Source: Lagopus muta
Lineage: Eukaryota; Chordata; Aves; Galliformes; Phasianidae
Assembly (NCBI RefSeq): GCF_023343835.1
Contig: NC_064437.1
Coordinates: forward strand, 25,085,001-25,149,000
Direction: 5' to 3'
DNA length: 64,000 nucleotides
How positions within the stretch are numbered: the first letter of the stretch is position 1; the number at the start of each line of letters is the position of its first letter. Shown piece after piece: positions 1-12,500 of the stretch. The notes under the pieces are model-generated. The model searched no databases. It was given only the letters and a program-made list of their open reading frames with translations, and had not been told where the DNA came from. A program made the position numbers and the translations under genes.

Positions 1-568
1 ATCCCAGAAGCAGTTTCGGGTCACGGCGTTCCCGCAGAGGAGCAGACCCAGCCCGCGCTTGATGTGCGCGGAGCCACGCCGTAGCAAAGGAGCTGAACCG
101 CTCGGAGCAGCCGAAGGGAGGAGCGGTCACCTCCCGGCTCAGAGCTCGGCTGCAGAGGGAAGCCTGGGATCACACGGGTTCCTCCTCAAAGAAAGAAACG
201 CCGGTCCTCCTTTCGCGTTGGAAGCTCCATAGGCTGGCTGGCGGATCCCAAACGGGAGAAGCGCGAGGCACAGCGCTGCGTGCCAGCAGCCCGGACCGCA
301 GCCCAGCCGAGGGGCGGGACGGGGCCGTGCCGCGGGGCTCCCCGCCTCCGGAGCTCGGAGCGCTGCCCCCCGCCGCCTCCCCTTTGTCCGCCGGCTCCCC
401 CTCCTCCTCCTCCCTCCCCCGGCGGCCGCCGCTCCCGGCACGTTGTAAAGTCATTAACTCCCCCAGCCATGCCGGCCCGCGCCCCGCCGCCGGCTGCTAC
501 TGCCCCGGCCGCTGGTGGGCCGCCGCGCCGCCTCCTCCGAGCGGCGGCAGCAGCAGCAGCAGCGCGGC
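1..568 (+). promoter_or_regulatory. GC-rich promoter / 5' UTR of the ADAMTSL2-like gene
   Basis: The sequence is GC-rich and CpG-dense from about 250 to 760, with CCG/CTC-type runs, and it surrounds the first coding exon. This is the pattern of a CpG-island promoter with a 5' UTR running into the ATG at 569. I see no TATA box and cannot place the transcription start. The long open frames here in several phases come from the GC bias and are not genes. Confidence 0.6.
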
Positions 569-3500
569 ATGGCCGCTCCCCGCCGCCTCCTCCTCCTCCT
601 CCTCCTCCTGAGCGCCGCCGCCCCCCTCGGCGCTAAGGTAAGCGCGGCCTCGGGGCTGACCTTGCCCGGAACGGCGCCTCCGCGCCCGCCCCGCCGACAA
701 AGGGCCGCGGCGACCCGGAGAGGCCGCTCGCCCGCGCCTGGGAGCCGGTTCCAGCCCTGCCCCCACGGCCTTTAGAGGTGGCACTGTTCCGCTGCTGCGT
801 GGGGAGCGGAGCCCCCCGGTTCGCAGGAGGGGTCTGAGCGATGCGCTGCTCCCCGCACAAAGCCGTGGCTGAGGTGGGATCGCCGATAGGACTTGGGGGG
901 GGGGGACGGCTCTTTGCTGCGAGGGGAGATTGAGGTGAGATGTCAGGGGGAAATTGTTCGCTCAGAGCGGTGAGGAGCCGGCGCTGCTGCCCAGAGCTGT
1001 GGGTGACCCATCCCTGGAAGTACCCCAGGCCACGGATGGGCCCTGGGCAGCCTGAGTTGGGTGCAGCCAGCCCATGGCATGGGTGGTGAGTGATCTTTGA
1101 GGTCCTTCCTGAGCCATTCTGTGGCTCATTCTGTGTACACCCCAGCTTTGAGCAGCGTTGTCACCTGAGCTGGGATTGCCTTTGGGTTCAAGCCCCAGTG
1201 TGCTGCTCCTGCTGCATTTTGCAGCCTTGCACACATTCTGCCTGCTCTGCTCTGCTTCCCAGGGTCAGCCTGCCAGATGTGCACTCCTTCACCCCACACA
1301 GAGCAGGCTGTGGATGCAGTGGTCATTAAGGGATTAACCTGCTGGTTGTGTTTTCTGCAGCATGCATGCAGAGAATGCCACAGAGTGCTTCAGTCCCTAG
1401 ATAAGCAAATTCCTTCCTGCACCAAGCTCTGGACACAGTGCCTCTGAAAAAACAGATGGTAGGGATTCCTCATGCACACCCCGTATTCCTTTCCTCTTTC
1501 CCTTCACAGCAGGATGATCAACGGTGCATCAGAGTTCTCCTTTCTGTGGGGAGGAAGGGACACAATTGAAAACACAGTCGTTTTTTTCAGCCACAGCTTT
1601 GATCAGAGCACAACACAGAGCACCCAGACCTGGGGGCTGAACACGGCGGTTCATTTCCAGGAGCACAAGATAACATCTGCAGGCAGTTTGAGGCATTAGG
1701 ACATCTGAAGCTGTTTAGTATCTCAAGCAAGTAGCAGAGTTTGCCATAGAGAGAAGCCCTGAGGTAAGGGATTGTGGATTTCTGTAGAGGACATGCAGTT
1801 AATGACCTCAGAAAAGGGCTGTTCAGAATTTAGTTCTTTTTCAGCTGCTTTTTTGTCTTATGAGAGCTTCCTGTGGCCTGCAGTGGTGCACAGGGCCCTA
1901 AGGCACATCACACTGCAACAGAGCACACCCCTGCAAGCTTCTCCACTCAGGGGAACTAACAGGGATTTGTTTTGTCTCTTCCTAGAAAGATTTCTAACCC
2001 CTGAGACACGGGCTTAATGAGTCCCAGGATTCAGTGCGCAGTGTGGGACACTGAGCCAATGACACACTAATTGCCATTATTCCCAGGTTTCTGGGAAACC
2101 CATTGTAGCTTAGAGTTGATCTGACACGCAACAGAGAATCATTAGAGGGTTTATTTTCTCCTTTCTGTTCTTCAGAAAGACCGCCTGGAGAACTGATAGG
2201 ATGTCAGCCTGGGCCCTCCCTCCTTCGCCAGGCTGAAGCAGTTGTTTGTGGCAGCCTTTGTCTGGCTCTGGTGGGGGGTAGAAGGGAAACAGCTGCTGAG
2301 CCTTTGGGTAGGCAGGAAAAGCTTTCAGTGATGCTGGCTTAGAGACAGCAATATTGGAAAATTTTGGAAAAGTTCCCCAGCGTCACCGTAGGCTCTGCTC
2401 ACCCCCGAGCAAGGGAACAGGAGGGCAGCCCTCACCAGAGCATGTGCGCAGCCTCCCGTGTAGGTGTTGAGGCACAGGAATACCGTGGTTAGCCTCAGAG
2501 AGGAAGAGCTGCAGCTGTATAGCCTGCGTGCCAAGCCACAAGTGCCTCCAGGGGAATTCTTGAGGAGAGCACCTGGCTGAGCTGCAGGTGGCCTGTCTTT
2601 TCTGCTGATGTGATTTCTAGCCCTTAACGTTTCTCATCAGCTGAGGAACTGTACCTGATCCTCCCTTCCATATCCAAGCCCAGGCAGAGCCAGCCTTACA
2701 GATCCTGCACCTACACTCACCTCCTGCCCCACAGTTTCTGGTCTGCTCCATGCATGGTTCTACAGCATGGGACAAGTTAGAGTGGGATTCAGCATCTCCC
2801 ATAACCAGGAGACTGCAGAAGTGTTGTTTTAAAGCCCCTTGGCTCTCTTTCTCCAAGGAACGGGGGGGGAAATCTGCTTGGCCAGAAGTAACCCTTGGGG
2901 TCTGCCGAGGGGCTTGGGAAACTGAAGCTGGGAGCTTATCTAATCTGGAGTCTATCCCACAAGCCTTAATTTATTATCTGGAAATTTGGAAAATGCAAGT
3001 ATCGCTAATTACAAACAAGAGCCATTTGTGTGTCATGGTTAGCACGGGTTCACTTCTGGCAACACAGCAAAGTCAGCCCAGATTGAAACCAGCTGCACGT
3101 ACCTGAGTTTCACCTCCACGTCTCAGGGCTGAGGACTCAGCTGCTGTCACACCGTGAGCCTCGCTGGCAAAGGCTGCAGCTCAGCACTGTCCTTGCTTAC
3201 ACAGATAAATAAGTGCTGCTGGGCGAGGGCTGGCAAGAGTGCTTGGTCATGGAAAACCTGAGAGCCAAATCAATCTATTTAGTGTGTGATTGATTGAGGA
3301 AGCAGGAACAGGGGCTTACAGAGGTAGAGGAACACATTTCATTTGAAAACTGCTGTCACTGCTTGAGCTGCAGCAGAGCCCACAGGGGTGGAGTGGGGCA
3401 AAGCCTGGAGAAAGGCTGGGTAAATATTGCCACTTCTGGCCCACACGCCTCCCCCTGGGCAGCCTGTGCACCCCTTGGTGCTCTGTGGCCACTCAGTCAC

Positions 3501-6500
3501 GTGGAAAGGGGCCAGCTGTGATTGATGCTCCAGCTCCTGAGAGACTGCTTTGCACTGAGCTCTTTGCACAGACAGATAAATCATTGTCCTCTCCTTCCCA
3601 GCAGCTGTGAAGGGCGCTTCCTCTGCAGGCCTGGAGATGCTTATCACAGGGGTCAGGGGGAGATCTGAACTGAAAATACAGCCTTTCGTTTCTGTCTTTG
3701 TAACCACGGAAGCTGCATAGCCAGCATTTCCACCTGCAGACTGATCGTGTGCAGTCAGGCAGAAACCGTCGTAGGACGCAGGTTGAAATGAGCATCTGGT
3801 AGCAGAAGGAAAGATCTTGCTGAAAATCTGCTTGTTTCTTTTACACTTCATTTTTACACAGCACTTGCTCTCTGTCAGAGAAGCACATCCAGCCAGCACA
3901 CCCATGTTGCAAGGAATTTGGTTGCACTGTTTTCACCATCAGCTGTTGTAATCACAAAAGGGTAAAGCATCAGGTGGTGTGGTGCTTTTTTTGCAGAGCA
4001 GGTTTACTTTTAACACACTCCATGGGCAGCACAGTCACTATGTGCACCTCGACCACACTTGGTTCTAACCCCAAATCAGCTCCTCTGCATCTCCTCTGCC
4101 CAGAGGATGCTGTTGGCAGATGCTATAGAAACAAATGCTCAGGCAGGAATTACACTGCAAGATGAAGAACATTTTGGCTTTATTACACCATGAAAGAGCA
4201 TCGAGCCAAGAGGCAGTCAACCAGAATAGTGAATCTAGCTCAGCAGACTGCTGAGCTTTCTTTTACATCCATCAATTTTGCAGACCAGTTCTTCCCACCA
4301 GGACGATCAGGGTTTTGCTATGAGTAGCACTGATACAGCCTCTCCATGTGTAACATAAGAGATGCTACACAGACAACACACACACACAAATTATTTGATC
4401 TCTTCTGCTACTACTGATACACCGTCAGCATTTTCAGCTGGCTAAATCACTTCTAGTCACTGCCCCATGGTAAGCTCATTGCTGCGTTTAACTCTCTGCT
4501 CACAGCTGTGTTGCAGTAAACAGCAAATTCACTCCTGCACACAATTTGCAAAAATCTCTGGAGCTTTTAGGGCATCACACAGCAGGAAAAGCATTGCAAG
4601 AGATCTTACTGAAACATACGCTCACTTACCTGCTGGGAATCTTAGAGGTGCAGTCAACGGCAGCCTGCAGTTGTGATTGCACAGGGGTGGGAGAGCTCAG
4701 GTTTGCCAAATTTAAAGGATTGGCCACAGCAAAGCATGCTGGGTGAGGGAGAAAGTCCTCTGCTGAGCACGGAGAGGCCAGCAAAGCTGTGCTGAGACAG
4801 CCTGCGAGAGGCTCTGGTTCTGAAGCGCTCTTGAAAATGACTTTTGTGACAGTCGCAGGGTGAAGAACTTGGACCTGAGCCGACTTATGCACAAAGAAGA
4901 GTTTATTCCCTGTGATACAGCTCTGCCAAAGGACAGATGCATCCCCCCCCACCCCCCTTCTCTGCAGCCAGGCATTGCAGCCTTCCTGCTGCTCCGTGCT
5001 GGCTGGCAGCTGGGCTGTGGGCTGCTGGTGTGGCTAAGCTGGGCTGGCAGTGAGCTTGCAGCTCAGGCTGCAGCCAGACTGAGTGCCACGCATGTCATAC
5101 CCAGCAGCCTTTCTCCATGCCACGAGATCCCAGAGGCATCCATCCATCCATCCATCCATCCTCTGGAGTTAGGCCACCAGGTTCCCCAGCTAACCGTTCT
5201 CTGTTTCTGTCAGGACAGTAGTGAGGCAGCAGACGGAGCTGGCCCCTGGGATGAAGAAGTTACCAAGTGGTGGGGAGAGTGGAGCTCGTGGTCCACCTGC
5301 TCGCGATCCTGCGGCGGAGGCGTGATGTCCCGGGAGCGGCACTGCCTGCGGCAGCGGTGGGTCCCAGCATGCATTCTCCACGGTGCCCCAACCTCCATTT
5401 GCCCCCTGCAGCTACTACGGTCCTGGAATTGGTCAAATAGGGTTCGTGGGGACCCAGCTGTTCCCTCTGGATCACCTCACCACCCAGCCCTTATCAGGCA
5501 CCTCGCCAGCCTGAGCTGCTAACAAGAGCCAGCATCGTACTGCGCAGCACACCGTTGGGGCTGCTCAGCCTCTTTCCCTTCTGCGTGACTGCACTCCTGA
5601 GGGCAGGAAGCTCAGACAAGGGCCCCCTACCTGCTCTGCCTCCTCCAGAAGAAAATTTCTTTTATGTGGGCTGGTTGGCAGCATAGTAAGGGTCCAGATG
5701 TGGTGACAGCCATCCGTCTGGACACCGCCTCCCCACTAACGAGGCTTGCCAATGTCTCTGCCTCTGCTTGACATCAAACCCAGCCAAAAGGCCCCTGCAG
5801 CTTTCGGCAGGGCAGCTTAAGTGTGAGCCAGCCATGCGCTGTGAAACAGTTTTTGCTGGAGTCTGCAGGCTGCCCCTGTTTCAGCTGAAAGAGATGGCAA
5901 TTTTGAAGCCTTATGATGTGAATTTAGGCTCTACCAACATTGTGTAAATTGTTGCTCTGCAGGAATAGCTAGACCTGAGCAGTCCAGCTTGAATGTGGTT
6001 CTTCATTACACAGTGAAGTTCCCATCTGTAACCTTGACCTTTCTCCCTGCATCTTCTCAGCTTTGAGGAATTTTTTTAGCTTTTGCATTAGTTGAGAAGT
6101 TCAGTATCCCTTGGACAAGTGCTGCTGGCCAGAACTAAAGCATCACTTGCTGAGAACCATGGTTTTTGTTCATCACCAAACCTCTCTTGCTAGTCTTGAA
6201 AGGTGTTCAGTACACATGATAGGTGCCATCTCTCTGCATGCTGCCCAGTGAATTCTGAAATCAGTTCCCCAGCTCACTTCTAAATCGTAGGTGCTTCTGT
6301 GGAAATGGTGGATCATCAAGCCCCATTGGCCTTTTGTCACACAACCCTTCTGCAGAGATGTGCAGACAAAGCCTTGGAAATACTTCAGCTGTTTCCCATC
6401 CACCCAAACTGAGCCTAAAATCACACTCCAAAGCTAACAGCACTGAAGATGTCTTTCAGGGGAGACGTTGACCACTGTAAATCCTGAAAACCTTACTCTA

Positions 6501-9500
6501 ATAAAATCCCACCCTGACTTTTCTATTATCCTTGATTTCTTAGTGCTTTGCAGACCTCTAGCTTATTTCTGCTTTCACACATTCTGCTTTGCAGGCTCCA
6601 GATGCCCCAGGGAACAAACAGCACCATGTGTGTTGGCCAAGCCAAGCACTACCAACTGTGCCAGCAGCAGGTGAGAATTGCTTCCAGCACTGACTGGTCC
6701 GTACTGGGGGATGTGAGGTTGGACCAGCAAGTGCAGGAGTGCAGGAGCAGCAGCAGTGAGGGTCTGGCAGAGGAGTGCAGATAAGAGGCACAGTGCACTC
6801 CTGAGGAGTTGCCAGTGTGCCTCTGGGAGTTGGGCTCCTCTCTGGGTCTGAAAGGTGGGGGAGAAGGATATAAAACATATTCATCGTGGGGTGGGGGGAA
6901 GGAAGAAGTTTTTCTGGTATGTTTTTCCCTTTGCTGGAAGTAGATTTTGCAGTACTGTTAACTACAGCTGTCTGAGGCGATGGAAGCCTGGCCTTTCTGC
7001 CCGTGTTACTGCACATCAAAGTCCATCACTGATTCCTTCCAGGGTGGACAGGGCATTTTCATCCTCCAAGGATGTAGCAGGGCCAAGCAGCTGTCACAGC
7101 CAGGGCTGCGATATAGGGAGCTTTTGATCACATTTATTCCCTCCATAGCCCTGCCCAGCCAACACAGCAAGCTTCAAACAACAGCAGTGCTCCAGTTTCA
7201 ATGCCAAAGCCTTTGGAAAGCGGTACTACCACTGGATGCCCCTCTATCCAGGTGGGTTTTCACAGCTTCACACAAAGGATCAGGGTGAGAAAACACCTGC
7301 AGGATTTTCTCAGACACAGGAGGAGGACCCAGGGGCGAGGGATGGATGCTCCTGGCTGGTCCAGAAGTGCTTCCCTATGCTCCCTGCTTTGGAGAAATCA
7401 TCCCCTCTCTTCACAGAGCCACCCCAGCCAGCCAGGCCCCTTCTCACACTGGCTTGGATCCTATGTCAGAATGTGCTGGCGAGCAGACACAGAACACAGG
7501 CATCTCTCAGGTGTCTTGACTCACCACCAGTCACCTTGGCAGAGTGGTGTTCAGTCGGTGTGTGCCTCCTACCATTTCAGCCACCTCCGTCAGCCAGCAT
7601 GCTTCCCACTGGGATGGCGGTGGGTTGTTCTGAACAGGATGGCCATCCATTTCCTGCACAGAGGAGATAAATTGCTTCACACGAGTTGCCAGATGGCCCT
7701 TGAGGCCCAGACTCAGCTCCCCTGAGATATGACCGCCTTTCTGGACCTGCCTGTTCTTCCATTAGCTGCCAAGGGAACATAGAACATCTGCACCTCTAAC
7801 TTCCATTGCTCAGCTGGAAGGGGTGCAGCTGGCCACAGCCCCACTGTGGATACCTCTCTTGCGGGTCATACTTGCTCCTGTGTATTTATGTGTGGCCTGG
7901 GATCTGCTGATGTGGATTCCCATATCTGGCACAGGGAATGGCACTGCAAAGGGGAGAGGTTTTGCCATCAAGAAGCAATTCTGTGTGTGGCCCCAGGTGC
8001 AGCCTCATACCACGATCCCTTTACTACCAAGGTCTGTAGCCTTGCAGTTCATCCCGAGAAGCAAGAACATCTAAGATGATATCAAACCAGCAGTGTGGAT
8101 AAAGGGAAGTTCCCCTCCCTCACTGCCCACCCCCTTGGTCTGCCTCTGTCCCTTCAGATGACTACACCAGCATCTCCAACAAGCCGTGTGACCTCCAGTG
8201 CACCACGCGGAATGGAGAGAGGCAGCTGATGGCCCGAGCCCAGGATGGTACCTCCTGCAAGGACAGGACCTACCAAGGGGTCTGCATCAATGGGAAGTGC
8301 GAGGTGAGGCTCTGGAAGGAAACAGTACTGAAACCAGGGGTATAAATGCCTTGTTGAACTGCCTAGTCACTGTGAAGCCAAGGGTCCCAGCAGAGAGGTG
8401 AAACCAAGGCCTGGCAAGAGTGATGACATTCACTTTTGAATGCCTCTGGGCTAGAGCAGGACAGAGGGACTCACACAAAAGGAGTTAGATACATCCACAT
8501 TCACAGTGGGTAACAGAACTTTTCTCCCAGCACAGAGAAGACTAGGACTGCAGCTCAGTGTTCATAGCCAAACTGAAAAAGATTGGATTTTTTCCCTTGT
8601 AGAATAAGGGTAAAGGATGTGTGTGTGGAGTGGTAGAGAGAGGTATCTTAAAAACTCAAGCAGCCTGCCTGCCTTTGATGCAGCGTCTCCTGGAAGATGA
8701 TGCTGTACATCACTACTACAGTGAGAAGGATTTGCCAAAAGATGGGAGACTGAATAAATGGCAACAGACTTTCTGAGTCCTATTTTCTGCACCCACCCAT
8801 GAGATCCTGCCCCAGGTTCAGGAGCACAGTGCACACGGTCACAAACTACCCTGCATCCACACGCAGAAGCTCACCTAAAGAATAAGGTAGCATCACCTTG
8901 AAAAGACACTGTCCCCTAAGAGACACTCTATTTTTGCTCTGTTCCTTGCAGCCAGTGGGGTGTGATGGGAGCCTGTATTCGGCCCGGACGATGGACAGAT
9001 GCAGGGTGTGTGGAGGGGACGGCAGCACTTGTCACCGTGTCTCAGGCAGCTTCCGAAAGGCAATCTCACAGATAGGTACTCCCTGCTACCACAGTCCAGA
9101 GACTTCACCTGCTACTTCTTACCACCAACTGGCATGAAGGGTGACTGGCTTGAATGAGGGTAGGAGTTTCCCAGCTGCTTGGTGGAAAAAGCTGAAGAGT
9201 GCCACCTCTGCTTAAATACCGACATCTTATCCTTTTGGATTAATCAGAGGAGATTGGGTGTGATATGCTGTAAATGAGGCCAGCAAGGTTTTCTTTCACA
9301 TCTTCACCGTAGGAGGCAGCTGGGGATCTCTTTGTTCCTATTGATTTTGGCATCTCGCGCACCTCAGATGATGTGATAAGGTCAATGAATCTTCTTTTAT
9401 TTGTGCTAGGTGTTCACTGGAAGATTAGGCTCCTCTGATGAGGGTCACAGCATTTGTTTCAGCCTGCACTTCGTCTCCAGCTTTCCCCAGTCCTGTGGCT

Positions 9501-12500
9501 GATGCAGCTGAGGGACAGTCCCTCTGAAACTGGGCTGAGATTAATGGTTCATCTCTTGCAACCTCATGGCCCATTCCTCCACCAAGAAGGAACAGACTGT
9601 GGTATACTCATTAGTAATTAATTAACTGTGGTTTGAGGATGTTTTGGAACATCGTTTTACACTGCTATTGTTCCACTAGTCTACCTCATTCTCCACAGAT
9701 GCTGGACCAGAGAAGTATTCTGGCTCCTTTCCAGGGTGTGGTAATAGTGCTAACCTCTCTAGAAGCACACAGACAGTCTTGGCCTTCCATTCCAGGCCTC
9801 ATAAAATCTTACAGGATGGAAAAAAGCAATCAACAGACTTTCTAACAGGAAAGGCAAGCTGGCAAAGCCCCACAACGTTAAGAGCCTTTTACTTCCTACC
9901 CATTTAAAGGTCAATCTTTATGCTCCTCTTGAGACAAATTCTGTTGAGTCGGGAGCTGTGGGGACCTGCAGTCTTCTCCCTGCACCCTTCAGCACCAGTG
10001 CTGATCAATAGTAAGCTTTTTATGTGCTCTTGTGAGGAAAAGCTTGACAGCACATTCATTCATGCACCCACAGCCACACTATTAAGCTCACGCAATTCCT
10101 TTCTGACTTCAAACCCAGCAGTGGTCAAACTGAGCCTTAGAGACCTGCAGTGGTCATTTGCAAAGGGATTTCAGAAGGGAGCCAGGATTAGAGCTCACAG
10201 CTTGGCACAACATGCTTATGTCCTTAACATCCTGCTAGGGGTAGCGCTGCCCTCCTACATGCACACCTATCCCACGAGGTGCTTTGCCTATGAGCACTCT
10301 TCTGTTCCATCCTTGGAGTTTCTTCACCTCCCGTTCCTGCTCCTCAGGTTACGTGTTCATCACCAGCATCCCTGCCGGTGCCACGGACATCCTCATCATG
10401 GAGCGCAGGAAGACAGAAAACATCCTGGGTAAGCGGGGGGTCTGGCTGGGTGTGGAGGTCCCAGCTCAGCTGCTTATGGGGTGGGAGGACACCTGAGCCG
10501 TTCCTGTGAGCATCTCCTCCTGGGTAGCACAGGGTTTGCTTTCCTTAGTGCCAGCACAGCCTCAGCGCTCCGCACGGAGCATCACGCTTGTCTCTTTTTT
10601 CCTTTGAAGCGCTCGCTGATGAATATGGGCATTTCTTCTTCAACGGCAACTCTGCCATTGACAACCCCCAGAACTTCAGGGTAGCTGGCACGATCTTCAA
10701 GTACAGGCGGCCTTCGAGTCTGAATTCAGATGGGCTGGAGTATATCATAGCTCACGGCCCCACTAACCAGTCTCTGAATGCCATGGTATGTGAAGAGGTA
10801 CTTTTAGCCCTTCCTGTCTTGCCTGTCCCAAACTATGAGCCTCCCTCAGACAAACTGCTTCCTAATTTTGTTCTCATACCAACCCTGTGGCTGAGGAAGC
10901 CAGATATTGCCTCGTGGGGTTTCCTTTTGGGTTTAAGAGGATGCTATCTTCTCTTAACATCTGTCACAAAGCGATTAGAAGAAATGCATGCCCTTAGAAT
11001 AAAAGAGGTTTTGTTTTCCTTCCCTGCTTCCTCCAGTACTATAACTTTAATGGGAAAATGCCACATATAACTTATGACTACACTGTACCACGGACACCAC
11101 CACCTCTCCGAACTGCAGCCCCTGCTGTAGACAGACCTCGTTATCATCACCCAGTAGAGACCAGCCAGAGCCGTCCTGTTCCAGCCAACTTCAGAGCTGC
11201 CAAGGACTCCAATGTCACACGGCTTTCCCTGTCACCAGATGACACCAGCAAACAGCTTCCTCTAAAAGACAGGCATGAAGATTTAGGCTTCAGCCATCCA
11301 CACTTCTTCCACACCAACTCCACTAATCACCCTCGGGGCTGGGGATGGGAACAAGGTGAAGAAAAGGAGAAGTATGAGTTCCACATAAGACAGGTCTACC
11401 ATGCAAACACAGCAGGGGAGGAAGAACGAGAGGAAGCAGCAGCAATTGGTGGAGAAACAGAATTGGGTTGGTTGCTTTGTTTTTCCTTTTCTCCCAAGCC
11501 TTAATTTATTGAAAAGAGGCATTGAGACATTCTACGCTGGTTCACTTGAAATGTAGGGTGGCTTTTCCATCAGGCAGACAGGGAAAAAGGATGGTTAATA
11601 GCAGGGGTGGAGACTGTCAGAGTGCAGCTGGGTGCTCCTTGTGGGAAGAGGAGCAGATCTGAGGTCTGTCTGAGAAAGCCAAACAGTTAAGGGGCAGGAC
11701 TAGGAGTGAAATGCACCTACAACATAGGTCTGAGCTTTAATCCAACTTCTGGGCCACGGGCAGGTGTGAGGATCTCACGTGAGGCTGCTCAGGATAATTA
11801 AAGCCTGTTGATGCACCCTGATGGCAACTTAGGGTTTCAAAGCCAAATACTCAGTGTTTTTTGCATTACCAGGCACCACTAAACCACATGCTAAAGTATA
11901 AGGCGTGCAAGATAGTTAACACATCCCAATGTTCTTCTTCCAGCCCTCAAATTCAACCAGATTTCCATCAGCACAGCTGTACCCTACAGCATGAGGAGGT
12001 CTGAGCTATCAGAGAACAGCCGCGTCGCATCCTCCAGGCTTCGGCTCTTCAGGAGGTTGTGCCACCAGGACCAGCACCACGCTGCCTTCTGCAGGGAGCT
12101 GCAGTACCTGGCTGCCAGGCTGGCCCAGAGGAACACCACAGTAGGACTATGGGCTGAAACAGCTGCCCGGTGGCCACAGGGCCTCCACAAAGCACCGTCC
12201 CATAAGAACTCACTGCAGGACTTGAAGGTGGAGATGTTTGCTGGGAGACAGGGGAAAGCGAGCAACTACAGTGTGATGGCATCTGTGGAGAGCTCTCTGC
12301 TGGGTGCCAGCACAACGGAGGACATCAGCCAGGCAGAGCCTCTGCGGGCCCCCGGCACTGAAAGGTGGCACTTGGTTTCCTGGGCAAAACAGGAGCACGG
12401 TTGGCTGGGAGGGAGGGTTGAACCAGTCCTCTGGCAGTCTCACTGCTGTCCCTGATGTCCCCGTTTGCCAGCGACTCTCCATGGTATCTGTTATAGTTGC

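Noticed and set aside
280-636. Overlapping open frames of 90-118 codons in several phases around exon 1
   Set aside because: They come from GC-rich, stop-poor promoter sequence. Only the frame starting at 569 gives a signal peptide and splices in phase to the next exon.
5139-5162. Regular short repeats considered as a CRISPR-like array
   Set aside because: Units of 4 bp without spacers form a plain microsatellite, and the window is clearly vertebrate nuclear DNA.
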